Under the pieces are notes generated by a model. That model searched no databases. It saw nothing but the letters and a program-made list of their open reading frames with translations, and was not told where the DNA came from. Below are positions 24,211 to 33,870 of a stretch of DNA of 40,389 bases, piece by piece (position 1 is the stretch's first letter; the number at the start of each line of letters is the position of its first letter). The stretch is taken from NCBI GenBank assembly GCA_900553125.1, contig USCB01000012.1:1-40389 (forward strand). Direction: 5' to 3'. The translations under genes and the position numbers were made by a program. This stretch comes from an uncultured Clostridium sp. GTDB taxonomy: Bacteria > Bacillota > Clostridia > TANB77 > CAG-508.

Positions 24211-25284
24211 TTATATTTCGGATTGATATTTTTGTTGTATTGCTTTTATTTCTTCGTAGTCGTTTTCTAGAATGTTTACGAATAGGTCGTCTAGTTCTGG
24301 GTCAAATTGAGTCCCTTTACATCTTTTGAATTCCTCAATAACTCTGTCTAGTGGTAGTGAGTCTCGGTATACTCTTTTTGAGGTCATTGCGTCAAATGTG
24401 TCTGCTATTGCTGTTATTCTGGCTAAGTATGGTATTTGTTCTCCTTCTAGCATTTCTGGGTAGCCTTTTCCGTCATATCTTTCGTGGTGGTATTTTACTA
24501 TTGGTAATATGTCTTTGAATATTGATGCAGTTGATAGTATGTGTGCTCCTATTGTTGGGTGATTTTTTATTTCTGAGTATTCGTCTTCTGATAGTTTTCC
24601 GTTTTTTTGTAGGATGTTGTCTGGTACTCCTATTTTTCCTACATCATGGAATAGCCCTCCTATTTTTAGTCTATTTATGTCTTCTTTTGATAGTCCTAGT
24701 TTTTTTCCTATTAGTACTGAGTATTCTGATACTCTGTCTGAATGTCCTCTTGTGTATGTGTCTTTTGCTTCTACTGTGTATCTTACGGTTTGTATACTTT
24801 CCATATATGCTTGTTCTAGTTGTTTAAATGTATCTTCTAGTTTGGCATTTATGGTTTTTATTTGACGCATTTGTTCTACTGATTTTATTCCTGATTCTAT
24901 TAATAATAATAGTTGGTCAAATTTGTCACTTTTTTCACAATATCCTTGAATGTCTAGTCTTCTTATTGTTTCTAGTGGAGGTGCTAAATCCTTATGACCA
25001 GTAAGTAATAAAATATAAAGTTCTTTATTAAATTTTCTTATTTCTTCTACTACTTGGTCTCCATGAAGTGGTGTCATAATGAAGTCTAATAGTAGCAAAT
25101 CAAAATGTTCAGTCTTTATTCTCTCTATTGCCTCTGCTGGGTCTGTTATTCCTGTAAATGAATATCCAGATCTTTTTAAAAAGATTGATAATGAATCTAT
25201 TATTCCTGCCTCGTCATCTACTGCCAGGATTTTATATGTACTGTTTTGGCTGTTTTCAGCATTTTGTATGTTTCCTATTCTCAT
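24211..25284 (-). CDS. Response regulator with HD-GYP domain
   Basis: This 357-aa protein has a receiver domain at about 17-135 with acidic DDE (24-25), phospho-acceptor Asp67 (LLLLDFIM), Thr95 and Lys118. A coiled linker spans 140-165. The HD-GYP domain at about 170-345 keeps HDVGKIGVPD (213-214) and YHHERYDGKGYPE (265-277), so cyclic-di-GMP phosphodiesterase activity is expected. The ATG has AAGGAGGG upstream. It is convergent with the histidine kinase and is its most likely partner in the window, though not in one operon with it. Confidence 0.93.
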   Translation of the reverse strand: MRIGNIQNAENSQNSTYKILAVDDEAGIIDSLSIFLKRSGYSFTGITDPAEAIERIKTEHFDLLLLDFIMTPLHGDQVVEEIRKFNKELYILLLTGHKDLAPPLETIRRLDIQGYCEKSDKFDQLLLLIESGIKSVEQMRQIKTINAKLEDTFKQLEQAYMESIQTVRYTVEAKDTYTRGHSDRVSEYSVLIGKKLGLSKEDINRLKIGGLFHDVGKIGVPDNILQKNGKLSEDEYSEIKNHPTIGAHILSTASIFKDILPIVKYHHERYDGKGYPEMLEGEQIPYLARITAIADTFDAMTSKRVYRDSLPLDRVIEEFKRCKGTQFDPELDDLFVNILENDYEEIKAIQQKYQSEI

Positions 25285-25440
25285 TTGTTTCCCTCCTTAA
25301 TATACCTTCATTATAAAGATAATTTTTATAAATTGCAATATTTTTTGTTATTTATATTTATATTTTTTTATTTATAATAAGGTTATACTATTTTATACCT
25401 TTTATGGTTCATTGTTAGTTAGATTGGCTAGACAAAATAA

Positions 25441-25477
25441 AAAATAGAAGTAATTTTTTATTTATTACTTCTATTTT
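25441..25477 (-). terminator. Terminator after tex
   Basis: AAAATAGAAGTAAT (25441-25454) is a perfect complement of 25464-25477, with T runs on both strands. It lies just past the tex stop. Confidence 0.88.
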
Positions 25478-25481
25478 TATT

Positions 25482-27665
25482 TTATATTTTCATACTTAGC
25501 CCAACTTTATGTCTTTCCATATCAATGTTTATAACCTTAACTTTAACTATATCACCAACAGAAACTACTTCAGAAGGATTTTTTATGTATTTATCACTCA
25601 TCTCAGAAATATGAACTAAACCATCATATTTTACACCAATATCCACAAATGCTCCAAAATCAATTACATTTCTTACGGTTCCTGGAAGTATCATACCTTC
25701 TTTTAAGTCTTCAAATTTTAATACATCTTGTCTTAAAATTGGTTTTGGCATTTCATCTCTTGGATCTCTTCCTGGTTTAGAAAGTTCATCAACAATATCT
25801 TTTAGTGTTAATTCTCCAATATCTAAATCCTTTGATTCTTTGGAAATATCTACTGATTTCAATTTTTCCCTTAAATCAATAACTTTTTCTTTACTTCTTA
25901 AATCTTCTTTTTCAAAACCAACACTTTCAAGTAGTTTTTCAGCCGCATCATAACTTTCTGGGTGAACTGCTGTTATCTCTAATGGATTTGTTCCATCAAC
26001 TATTCTTAAGAAACCCGCACACTGCTCAAATGCTACTTTCCCTAGCTTAGGTACTTTTAATAGTTCCTTTCTTGTTTTTAATTTTCCGTTTTCATCTCTA
26101 TATTTTACTATATTTTTGGCAATACTTGAATTTATTCCAGATACATAACTTAAAAGTGAAGGTGTTGCAGTATTAACATCCACACCTACTTTATTAACTG
26201 CATCCTCTACTACACCCGTAAGGCTCTCAGCCAATCTCTTTTGATTTACATCATGTTGATATTGTCCAACCCCTATCGCTTTTGGGTCAATTTTTACAAG
26301 TTCCGCAAGTGGGTCTTGAAGTCTTCTTGCAATCGATATTGCACCTCTTATAGATACATTTATATCTGGATATTCTTCAGTCGCAAGTTTTGATGCTGAA
26401 TAAACTGATGCTCCCGCCTCACTTACTATTACATAATTTACTTCATTATTAGCTTTTTTTATCATATTTGCAACAAAAGCCTCAGACTCACGAGATGCGG
26501 TACCATTTCCAATTGCTATCATGTTTACATTGTCTTTTTCTATTAGTTTTAAAAGTTCTTTTTCTGCACCTTCCACATCATTTTGTGGAGCTGTTGGATA
26601 TACAGTTGCAATATCTAAAACTTTTCCCGTTTCATCTATTACAGCAATTTTACATCCTGTTCTATATGCAGGGTCAAATCCCATTACGGTTTTACCTTTT
26701 ATTGGTGCACCCAATAATAATTGTTTAGCGTTTTGACCAAAAACCTTTATTGCTTTTTCCTCTGCTTTTTCCGTTAGGTCTGAACGTATCTCTCTATCTA
26801 TTGATGGCTCTATTAGTCTTTTAAAACTGTCTAATATTGTATTTTTAAGCATCTCTGTAAATTGTGTTTGTCCTTTTATTACTTCCCTTTCAATAGTTTG
26901 AAGTATTTTTTCTTCATTTTTATCTATTTTAACCTTTAAAAACTCTTCTTTTTCCCCTCTATTTATTGCTAAAATTCTATGACTTGGTATTCTTGATACC
27001 ACTTCACTGTAATCGTAGTACATTTCATAATTTGATTTTTCGTCTTCTTTTGCTGCTTTTGTAGATATTAAACCTTCTCTGTAACAGATTTTTTTTATTT
27101 TCTTTCTAAATTCTGCGTTGTCTGATATTTCTTCTGCTATTATATCTAATGCTCCAGCTATTGCAGATTCCACATCTGCCACAACTTTATCCTTATTTTT
27201 CTTATCTTCTTCTGACAATTTTTCAATATTTACATATTCTTTTGCAATTTCATATATATCCTTTTTTTCTTTTTGTTCTTTTATAATTTCTGCTAGAGGT
27301 TCTAATCCCTTAGCTTTTGCAACTGTTGCTCTTGTTTTTTTCTTTTGCTTAAATGGTCTATATATATCTTCTACTTCAGCTAAAGTAGTTGCAATCTCTG
27401 TTTGTTTCACTATTTCATCGGTAAGTTTTCCTTGTTCTTCTATTGATTTTATTATTTCTTGTTTTCTTTGTTCTAGGTTTCTTAGATATGTTAATCTTTC
27501 TCCTAATATTCTTAATTGTTCATCACTTAAGCCTCCTGTTACTTCTTTTCTGTATCTTGCGATGAATGGAATTGTGTTTCCCTCATCTATTAGTTTTACT
27601 GCATTTTCTACTTGAGTAAATTTTACTTGTAGTTCGTTTGCAATTGTTTGTGTTATCTTATCCAT
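25482..27665 (-). CDS. tex: Tex family S1 RNA-binding protein
   Basis: This 727-aa protein is a full-length Tex/YhgF homologue, a nucleic-acid-binding factor linked to transcription and RNA metabolism. The N-terminal HTH region carries NTIPFIARYRKEVTGGLSDE. A YqgF/RNase H-like domain is near 330 (MGFDPAYRTGCKIAVID). Helix-hairpin-helix motifs follow near 495-560 (LLSYVSGINSSIAKNIV, LLKVPKLGKVAFEQCAG). The S1 domain fills the last 75 residues (GTVRNVIDFGAFVDIGV, then LVHISEMS). It is a single gene ending in a strong terminator. Confidence 0.96.
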   Translation of the reverse strand: MDKITQTIANELQVKFTQVENAVKLIDEGNTIPFIARYRKEVTGGLSDEQLRILGERLTYLRNLEQRKQEIIKSIEEQGKLTDEIVKQTEIATTLAEVEDIYRPFKQKKKTRATVAKAKGLEPLAEIIKEQKEKKDIYEIAKEYVNIEKLSEEDKKNKDKVVADVESAIAGALDIIAEEISDNAEFRKKIKKICYREGLISTKAAKEDEKSNYEMYYDYSEVVSRIPSHRILAINRGEKEEFLKVKIDKNEEKILQTIEREVIKGQTQFTEMLKNTILDSFKRLIEPSIDREIRSDLTEKAEEKAIKVFGQNAKQLLLGAPIKGKTVMGFDPAYRTGCKIAVIDETGKVLDIATVYPTAPQNDVEGAEKELLKLIEKDNVNMIAIGNGTASRESEAFVANMIKKANNEVNYVIVSEAGASVYSASKLATEEYPDINVSIRGAISIARRLQDPLAELVKIDPKAIGVGQYQHDVNQKRLAESLTGVVEDAVNKVGVDVNTATPSLLSYVSGINSSIAKNIVKYRDENGKLKTRKELLKVPKLGKVAFEQCAGFLRIVDGTNPLEITAVHPESYDAAEKLLESVGFEKEDLRSKEKVIDLREKLKSVDISKESKDLDIGELTLKDIVDELSKPGRDPRDEMPKPILRQDVLKFEDLKEGMILPGTVRNVIDFGAFVDIGVKYDGLVHISEMSDKYIKNPSEVVSVGDIVKVKVINIDMERHKVGLSMKI

Positions 27666-27788
27666 TTGTTTTTGTCCTTTCTGTTTTTTTGTTATTATAA
27701 CAGATTGGTAGTGCTATTTTCAAGGCATTTATACAATTTCACAAAATTAATATTGATTATATTTTGTCGATTTTTGTTACATTTTGCA

Positions 27789-27817
27789 TTGACATTTATT
27801 TTTACTTCTTGTATCAT
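27789..27817 (+). promoter_or_regulatory. Promoter of the DUF975 gene
   Basis: TTGACA (27789-27794) is followed after 17 bases by TATCAT (27812-27817). The RBS AAAGGGGG and the ATG at 27849 follow. Confidence 0.65.
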
Positions 27818-27848
27818 ATAATTATAACAAAAGAAAGGGGGTATATTT

Positions 27849-28619
27849 ATGGTTTCATCTGATTTTAGAAAAGAAGCTCGTGAAAAACTATACGGAAAAT
27901 GGGGAAAAGGTGCTTGCATTACTCTTGCATATATGTTTATAATTATAGTTATGGACCTTATTAGTGGAGTATTTTCAGACAATATGCAAGCATTACTTTC
28001 ATTAGTTATCACAATTATAGAAGTGCCTTTAGCTTTAGGCTTAATAATTTCTCTTGTAAGATTATTTAATGGAGAAGATGTTAAAGCATTTGATTTTTTA
28101 TCATCAGGATTTAACAATTTTGGCAAAAGTTGGGCAATAACATTTCAAATTTGTTTGAAATTGATACTACCTATAATATTAGAAATAGTTTCTTATATTA
28201 TAATTGCATTTGCAACAATGGGTTCTGCAACAGCAATATTATACAATAGTACATCATCTGCTTCAACATTCTTTTTATTTATAGGTATTATTCTTTTATT
28301 AGTAGCTTCTATCTGGATTATAACAAAATCATATTATTACCAATTAGCATACATTGTTGTAGCAGAAAAGCCAGAAACTCCTGCTGAAGAAGCTGTTGAG
28401 CAAAGTCAAAAATTGATGAATGGAAAACGTGCTAAATTATTTTGGTTACAATTATCATTTATCGGTTGGGCAATTTTATGTGTATTTACATTAAACATTG
28501 GATATTTATGGCTTGTACCTTATATTCAATTTGCAATTGTTGCATTCTATAAATTTGTTGCTGGTAATAATGATTCAATTGAAACTACCGTAGTAAACGA
28601 TAACAATATTAATGAATAA
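27849..28619 (+). CDS. DUF975 family membrane protein
   Basis: This 256-aa integral membrane protein begins with the family's soluble motif SSDFRKEAREKLYGKWGKG, followed by about five or six hydrophobic segments: about 24-42, 55-75, 100-125, 138-160, 195-215 and 220-240. The cytoplasmic piece AEKPETPAEEAVEQSQKLM precedes the fifth segment, and the NGKRAKLFWLQLSFIGW stretch is typical of DUF975. The function is unknown. The gene has its own promoter and shares a bidirectional terminator with the ABC-F gene. Confidence 0.85.
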   Translation: MVSSDFRKEAREKLYGKWGKGACITLAYMFIIIVMDLISGVFSDNMQALLSLVITIIEVPLALGLIISLVRLFNGEDVKAFDFLSSGFNNFGKSWAITFQICLKLILPIILEIVSYIIIAFATMGSATAILYNSTSSASTFFLFIGIILLLVASIWIITKSYYYQLAYIVVAEKPETPAEEAVEQSQKLMNGKRAKLFWLQLSFIGWAILCVFTLNIGYLWLVPYIQFAIVAFYKFVAGNNDSIETTVVNDNNINE

Positions 28620-28620
28620 A

Positions 28621-28657
28621 AAATAAAAATCGCAAAATAAATTTGCGATTTTTATTT
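28621..28657. terminator. Bidirectional terminator
   Basis: AAATAAAAATCGCAAA (28621-28636) is a perfect complement of 28642-28657, with T runs on either strand. It separates convergent genes. Confidence 0.9.
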
Positions 28658-28658
28658 T

Positions 28659-30242
28659 TTATTCTATACCTAAATATTCATTATAAGTAACTTCCCTATC
28701 AATTACTTTTCCGTCTTGTTTTATATCAATAATTCTATTTGCAACTGTTTGTGTAAGCTCATGGTCATGTGATGTAAATAAAATATTTCCGATAAATTTC
28801 TTCATTCCCTCATTTACAGATGTAATACTTTCCATATCTAAATGATTTGTTGGTTCATCCATAATCAAGAAATTAGCACCAGATAACATCATTTTAGAAA
28901 GAACACATCTTACTTTCTCTCCTCCAGACATTACTTTCGCTTTTTTTAGAGCCTCTTCACCTGAGAATAACATTCTACCTAAGAAACTTCTTACATAAGT
29001 TTCATCTGGGTCTTTTGAATATTTTCTTAGCCAATCTGTAATGTTCTCATCTGTTTCAAACAAATAACCATTATCCTTAGGGAAATAAGTATGTGTAATA
29101 GTTTGTCCCCATATTATCTCACCTTCATCAGGTTGTACTTCACCTTCTATTATTTGGAATAATACAGTTTTTGCATTCTCATTATCTGCCAAAAATGCTA
29201 TTTTGTCTTTTGATTTTACTGTAAATGAAATATTGTCTAATACTTTTTCACCATTTATAGTCTTAGAAATATTTTTTACCTGTAAAATTTCTTTTCCTGG
29301 TTCTCTATCTGGTTTAAAATCTACGTAAGGATATTTTCTGTTTGATGGTCTTATTTCATCCAACTGAATTTTCTCTAATGTTTTCTTTCTTGATGTTGCC
29401 TGTTTTGATTTTGACGCATTTGCACTAAATCTTGCAATAAAGTCTTGTAATTCTTTTATTTTCTCTTCTTTTTTCTTATTTTGCTCTCTTGCTTGTTTTA
29501 ATGCTAATTGACTTGATTCATACCAAAAATCATAGTTTCCAGGATATACAGTTATCTTTCCAAAGTCCACATCTGCTATATATGTACAAACTTTATTCAA
29601 AAAATATCTATCATGTGATACCACGATTACAGTATTTTCAAAGTTTATTAAAAATTCTTGTAACCAATTTATACTTTTTAAATCCAAATCATTTGTAGGC
29701 TCATCTAGTAAAAGTATATCTGGATTTCCAAATAAACTTTGTGCTAACAATACTTTTACTTTTTCTCTTGCCTCTATATCTTTCATCAATTTATAATGAT
29801 TTTCTGGTACAATTCCTAAATCATTTAAAAGCATAGCTGCATCTGATTCTGCATTCCAACCATCAAGTTCCGCAAACCTTTCTTCTAATTTTGCAGCTTT
29901 CATTCCATCTTCTTCTGTAAAATCTGGCTTTGCATATATTTCTTCTTTTTCCTTCATTATGTCATATAATTCTTTGTTTCCCATTATTACCGTATCTATT
30001 ACAGTAAAATCTTCATATGCAAAGTGGTCTTGTTTCAATACAGATATTCTTTCTCCTTTATCTAATGTTACATCTCCTTTGCTAGGCTCTAATTCTCTTG
30101 ATAGAACTTTTAAAAATGTTGACTTTCCAGCACCATTAGCCCCTATAATTCCGTAACATTCTCCTTTATTAAATTTTATATTTACATCTTCAAATAAAAC
30201 CCTTTTTCCAAATCTTATTGTTACTCCATTTGCAGATAACAT
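28659..30242 (-). CDS. ABC-F family ATPase (YkpA/YbiT-like)
   Basis: This 527-aa protein has two ABC cassettes, no membrane segments and an ABC-F linker (about 230-310, rich in K, E and Q), so it is a ribosome-associated factor rather than a transporter. NBD1 has the Walker A GANGAGKST (34-42), the Walker B and D-loop LLLDEPTNDLD, and the H-loop SHDRYFL. NBD2 has an unusual Walker A (ADNENAKT, with AKT in place of GKS/T), which I recall as normal for this subfamily, followed by MSGGEKVR and LIMDEPTNHLD. The ATG has GAGAGGAG upstream. A terminator-like leader lies before it, which is a known way of controlling antibiotic-resistance ABC-F genes. Whether this one protects against a drug is unknown. 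Confidence 0.93.
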   Translation of the reverse strand: MLSANGVTIRFGKRVLFEDVNIKFNKGECYGIIGANGAGKSTFLKVLSRELEPSKGDVTLDKGERISVLKQDHFAYEDFTVIDTVIMGNKELYDIMKEKEEIYAKPDFTEEDGMKAAKLEERFAELDGWNAESDAAMLLNDLGIVPENHYKLMKDIEAREKVKVLLAQSLFGNPDILLLDEPTNDLDLKSINWLQEFLINFENTVIVVSHDRYFLNKVCTYIADVDFGKITVYPGNYDFWYESSQLALKQAREQNKKKEEKIKELQDFIARFSANASKSKQATSRKKTLEKIQLDEIRPSNRKYPYVDFKPDREPGKEILQVKNISKTINGEKVLDNISFTVKSKDKIAFLADNENAKTVLFQIIEGEVQPDEGEIIWGQTITHTYFPKDNGYLFETDENITDWLRKYSKDPDETYVRSFLGRMLFSGEEALKKAKVMSGGEKVRCVLSKMMLSGANFLIMDEPTNHLDMESITSVNEGMKKFIGNILFTSHDHELTQTVANRIIDIKQDGKVIDREVTYNEYLGIE

Positions 30243-30285
30243 TTTTTTCTCTCCTCTCTTTTTAAGCTTTATTTATTTTACTATA

Positions 30286-30335
30286 AAAATCCTTAAAAAT
30301 CAAGCGATTTTGAGGATTTTCAAAAATCAAAATCC
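30286..30335 (-). promoter_or_regulatory. Attenuator-like leader of the ABC-F gene
   Basis: Two overlapping hairpins exclude each other. On the minus strand GGATTTT and AAAATCC (30335-30314) form hairpin A. The same AAAATCC also starts hairpin B, AAAATCCT with AGGATTTT plus AAAATC with GATTTT (30320-30286), which ends in TTTTTATAG like a terminator. A TATACT -10 box at 30343-30348 places the transcript start at about 30336, right at hairpin A. Confidence 0.6.
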
Positions 30336-30433
30336 ACAGATTAGTATAATTTTTTTTACCATACACATATTGCTAATTTATTGTTTTTGTGATAATCTAA
30401 ACTAAATAATTAAAAAGGAGTAATAATTTTAAA

Positions 30434-31747
30434 ATGAGAAATAGAAGACATAGAAATAGAAAAAATCCAAACCTAAACAAATTACAATTAATATCTAAAA
30501 TTTTAATTATATTAATTGTTATATTTTTTATTATATTCATAAATTCTTTTACCAAAAACAAAAATAATCCAACTACTATAGCCAATAATGAGCCAAACGC
30601 AAAACAAACAAATTTAGAAGAAAATAACGAAACATCAAATAATTCTACTAATACAACAAATACCATGAACAGCGAAAACACTGTCACCATAGTAGAAAAA
30701 AAAGATACCACAATAAACATAGCTTTTACTGGAGATATAATGTGTCATAACACAATATATAATGACGCATTTGATAAACAATCCAATACATATGATTTTT
30801 CATACATATTTGAGGACATAAAATACAACATTCAAACAGCAGATATTGCAATTGGAAATTTAGAAACAACATTAGCAGGAGCAGCAAAAGGATATAGCAG
30901 TTATCCTACATTTAACACTCCAGAAAATTTAGCATACACACTAAAGAAAATCGGATTTGATGTTTTATCAACAGCAAATAACCACTGTTATGATTCAGGA
31001 TATAAAGGAATAGAAAGTACTATTGACTATTTAAATGATGCAGATATCTCCCATACAGGAACATTTAAAACAGAAGAAGAACAAAACAAAATACTAATAA
31101 AAAATGTCAAAGGAATTAATATTGCCTTTTTAAGTTTCACATACGGAACCAATGGAATTACTGTTCCTTCTGATAAAACCTATTCAGTTAATCTAATAGA
31201 TAAAGATTTAATAAAAAAACAATTATCTTTAGCTAATAGTCAAAATCCAGATATGATATGTGTAAGTATGCACTGGGGAATAGAATATCAAACTATTCCA
31301 AATACAGAACAAAAAGAATTAGCAGATTTTTTATTTAAAAATGGAGCAGATATTATAATTGGAAATCATCCACATGTACTACAAAATTATGAAAAAAGAG
31401 AAATAACACTAGAAGATGGTTCTACAAAAGATGGTTTTGTAGTATATTCTCTAGGAAACTTTTTAGCTGACCAAAACAAAAAATATACTAGAGATTCCGC
31501 AATTTTAAATTTAAATATTACTAAAAATACAGAAGGAAAAATAAAAATAAACTCTGTAAAATATACTCCTACATATATTTATAAAGATACATCAAAATCC
31601 ACGAAAAAATTCAAAATTATAAATATTACTAATGCAATAGAAAGTTATGAGGCAGGATATAGCCCGAATTTAAACAAAAATACATATAATACATTTAAAA
31701 CAGAATTACAAAATATAACAAACATTTTAGGTGATGAAATAAAATAA
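30434..31747 (+). CDS. CapA-family metallophosphatase-like protein
   Basis: This 437-aa protein has a basic N-terminus, one membrane segment at about 18-37, an Asn/Thr-rich linker (45-85), and an extracellular PGA_cap domain. Conserved blocks are FTGDIMCHN, IGNLETTLAG, STANNHCYDSGYKG, SMHWGIEY and IIIGNHPHVLQ, the metal-site motifs of the CapA family of poly-gamma-glutamate synthesis proteins. No capBC genes are nearby, so it is probably a stand-alone surface enzyme. AAAAAGGAG lies 13 bases before the ATG. Confidence 0.92.
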   Translation: MRNRRHRNRKNPNLNKLQLISKILIILIVIFFIIFINSFTKNKNNPTTIANNEPNAKQTNLEENNETSNNSTNTTNTMNSENTVTIVEKKDTTINIAFTGDIMCHNTIYNDAFDKQSNTYDFSYIFEDIKYNIQTADIAIGNLETTLAGAAKGYSSYPTFNTPENLAYTLKKIGFDVLSTANNHCYDSGYKGIESTIDYLNDADISHTGTFKTEEEQNKILIKNVKGINIAFLSFTYGTNGITVPSDKTYSVNLIDKDLIKKQLSLANSQNPDMICVSMHWGIEYQTIPNTEQKELADFLFKNGADIIIGNHPHVLQNYEKREITLEDGSTKDGFVVYSLGNFLADQNKKYTRDSAILNLNITKNTEGKIKINSVKYTPTYIYKDTSKSTKKFKIINITNAIESYEAGYSPNLNKNTYNTFKTELQNITNILGDEIK

Positions 31748-31784
31748 AAATATGTAGGCAATTAAAATTTGCCTACATATTTTT
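31746..31784. terminator. Bidirectional terminator
   Basis: A stem of at least 15 bp built on AAATATGTAGGCAA and TTGCCTACATATTT has A/T runs on both sides. It separates the convergent capA-like and dnaC-like genes. Confidence 0.9.
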
Positions 31785-32793
31785 ATTTTATTAGTCTTAA
31801 ATCATCTCCAAAAAAATAATAAATATCATAAAATCCTGCTATTCTTGAACCTATTCTTTCTTCATAAACATTAAATATTTTCTCAATACTTAAATTAGTC
31901 GAAATAATTGTCTTAGTCACTTTATTATTTAAATTTAAACTTCTTGAATTTAATATTGTAAACAATTCACTTAGTTTCATACTATTAATACACTCAGTTC
32001 CTAGGTCATCTATTATCAATAAATCTACATTTAATACCTGATTATTAAAATCACTTGTATTATTTGTTTTATATTTATTAAATTTATTATCAATTATATT
32101 TTCAAGTAAAACAGGAGCTGTCTGATATAATACTGTTCTTCCTTTTTTTAATATCTCATTTGCAATACAATTTGTCATATATGTTTTTCCAAGTCCTGTA
32201 TTACCTGTAAAAAATAAATTTTTTGTATCAGGATTTTCAAAATTTTTTATAAAATTTTCACTAGCCATTTTTATATTTCTTATATTTTCTCGCGGAGAAA
32301 TATTCATATTATATTTTCCAATATTTACTTCATTTGAAAATTTATTAAAATTAAAATTATTAAAATTTTCTTTTTGTAAATTGCTTAAATTAGATTTATT
32401 ATATGATATATTTATAAGTCTTTGTTTTAAACAATTACACATTTCTGTTTTTTTATCAGGATATGTAATATAACCAGTATCTTTACACTTATCACATTCA
32501 TATTTTGGTTTAAAATATGAATTGTCGATATTTTCTTTTCTCAAAATATTTTCTTTTTCTTCTTTTAATTTTAATAACTCATTTTCAAATTCAGTATTCA
32601 AGCTATTTGTTAATTGATTAATTAATATACTCTTTGTCTTATTAATAGATATTTTATTTATTTTATCATCTATTTCCTCAAGTCTTGGAATTTTTTTATA
32701 TATTTTTTCTTTTCTTTTTTGCAAATCAAATTCAGCATCTCTCTTTTTTTGTTCATATTCCACTAATAAAAAATCTAATTCACTAGTTGCCAT
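31783..32793 (-). CDS. dnaC: DnaC/DnaI-like helicase loader
   Basis: This 336-aa AAA+ ATPase would load the replicative helicase. A coiled-coil N-terminus (about 10-90) is followed by a four-cysteine zinc site (Cys100, 103, 119, 121: YECDKCKDTGYIT and MCNC). Walker A is GNTGLGKT (197-204) and Walker B LLIIDDLGTE (258-267); sensor and arginine-finger regions follow (TIISTNLS, ERIGSRIAG). This matches the clostridial and Bacillus DnaI layout. It overlaps the end of the DnaD-like gene by 11 bases and is translationally coupled to it, with AGAGGGAG as RBS. Confidence 0.9.
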   Translation of the reverse strand: MATSELDFLLVEYEQKKRDAEFDLQKRKEKIYKKIPRLEEIDDKINKISINKTKSILINQLTNSLNTEFENELLKLKEEKENILRKENIDNSYFKPKYECDKCKDTGYITYPDKKTEMCNCLKQRLINISYNKSNLSNLQKENFNNFNFNKFSNEVNIGKYNMNISPRENIRNIKMASENFIKNFENPDTKNLFFTGNTGLGKTYMTNCIANEILKKGRTVLYQTAPVLLENIIDNKFNKYKTNNTSDFNNQVLNVDLLIIDDLGTECINSMKLSELFTILNSRSLNLNNKVTKTIISTNLSIEKIFNVYEERIGSRIAGFYDIYYFFGDDLRLIK

Positions 32794-33772
32794 TCTGCAC
32801 TCCCTCTATATTTTTATTGGCATATAAGAAACTCAAATTACTATATGCTCTTTGCTCAAAAGATTCTTTTTTTACTTGTTTTTCTAATTCTTTAGTAGTT
32901 TTATTTTGTTTTTTTCTTTGTTCCAAAAATTCATTTACCTGCAAAGGTGTTCTTAAATTTCTTTCATTCCAGTCTTTAATTATGTTATTTATATATTCAA
33001 AATTTGGATTAGAACGTAAAGTCGTTCTTTTTAAAGCAATTTCTATTACTGATAAATCGTATTTATAGTCATTAACCCATGTTTCAATATAAGCCTCTTC
33101 ATACTGTGTCAAAGGATTTTTTCTTCCTAATTTTTTAGCAATTTCTTTTTTTATTGTCATTAGCTTTTCTTGCCCCATATAATAACTATCCAAATCATCA
33201 AGATTTTTTATATTATTTAATCCCCACGCCTCTGCAACTGCTTGTACATAATTTTTGTGCAATGCTGATTTACTATAACAATAATCAAATAAATTAATCA
33301 TAACCTGTTCATCAAATCCAAATTTGTCCATCCAATTATCAATATCTGAATACCATGTTGGACCCATAATTCCTTGAAAATATTTATTATTTAAATATTC
33401 TACTAATCTTAATCTTTCTTTATTTTTTTCATTTTGTTCTATCTTTTCACTACTTGGTTCAATTTTTAATGTATATAAATTATTCAATGTTTTTTGTTGT
33501 AAATCAACTATTTCAAAACCTTGTGGTTTTCTCAAAATTAATTCTTCCTTTTCTAAATATTTCATTCCTTCATTAATTATATTTATTGGAAGAGCTAATT
33601 TTTTCGATAAATCATTTATTCCTATCTCTCCATTATATTTTGATAAAAAAACTAAATACAAATATATTTTTAAATAATCTCCAGGTATACTGCTTAATTT
33701 TTCTGCAAAAAATATATTTGGTATTTCAGTTGTTTCAAAAATCATAGCTTTTTGATTTTGTTCTAATTTCAT
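32783..33772 (-). CDS. DnaD-domain replication protein
   Basis: This 329-aa protein has an N-terminal winged-helix domain (about 30-110: GIND LSKKLALPINIINEGMKYL) and DnaD-like helical repeats at about 135-300 (WMDKFGFDEQVMINLFDYC, then YIETWVNDYKYDLSVIEIA and YINNIIKDWNE). It ends with FEQRAYSNLSFLYAN. DnaD and DnaI proteins act together to load the helicase during replication restart or initiation. The start MKLEQN at 33772 has GATGGA upstream; longer starts lack an RBS. It has its own promoter, so it need not depend on the upstream secretion genes. Confidence 0.87.
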   Translation of the reverse strand: MKLEQNQKAMIFETTEIPNIFFAEKLSSIPGDYLKIYLYLVFLSKYNGEIGINDLSKKLALPINIINEGMKYLEKEELILRKPQGFEIVDLQQKTLNNLYTLKIEPSSEKIEQNEKNKERLRLVEYLNNKYFQGIMGPTWYSDIDNWMDKFGFDEQVMINLFDYCYSKSALHKNYVQAVAEAWGLNNIKNLDDLDSYYMGQEKLMTIKKEIAKKLGRKNPLTQYEEAYIETWVNDYKYDLSVIEIALKRTTLRSNPNFEYINNIIKDWNERNLRTPLQVNEFLEQRKKQNKTTKELEKQVKKESFEQRAYSNLSFLYANKNIEGVQNGN

Positions 33773-33796
33773 TTTTCCATCAACCCCATTTGACAA

Positions 33797-33824
33797 ATTA
33801 TATCATTAATCTATAATTTTTCAA
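33797..33824 (-). promoter_or_regulatory. Promoter of the dnaD-dnaC pair
   Basis: On the minus strand TTGAAA (33819-33824) is followed after 16 bases by a perfect TATAAT (33797-33802), about 25 bases before the DnaD start. Confidence 0.65.
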
Positions 33825-33870
33825 ATATGAAATTTGGCAATAAAACTAGAAAATTAGAGATATATCTATT

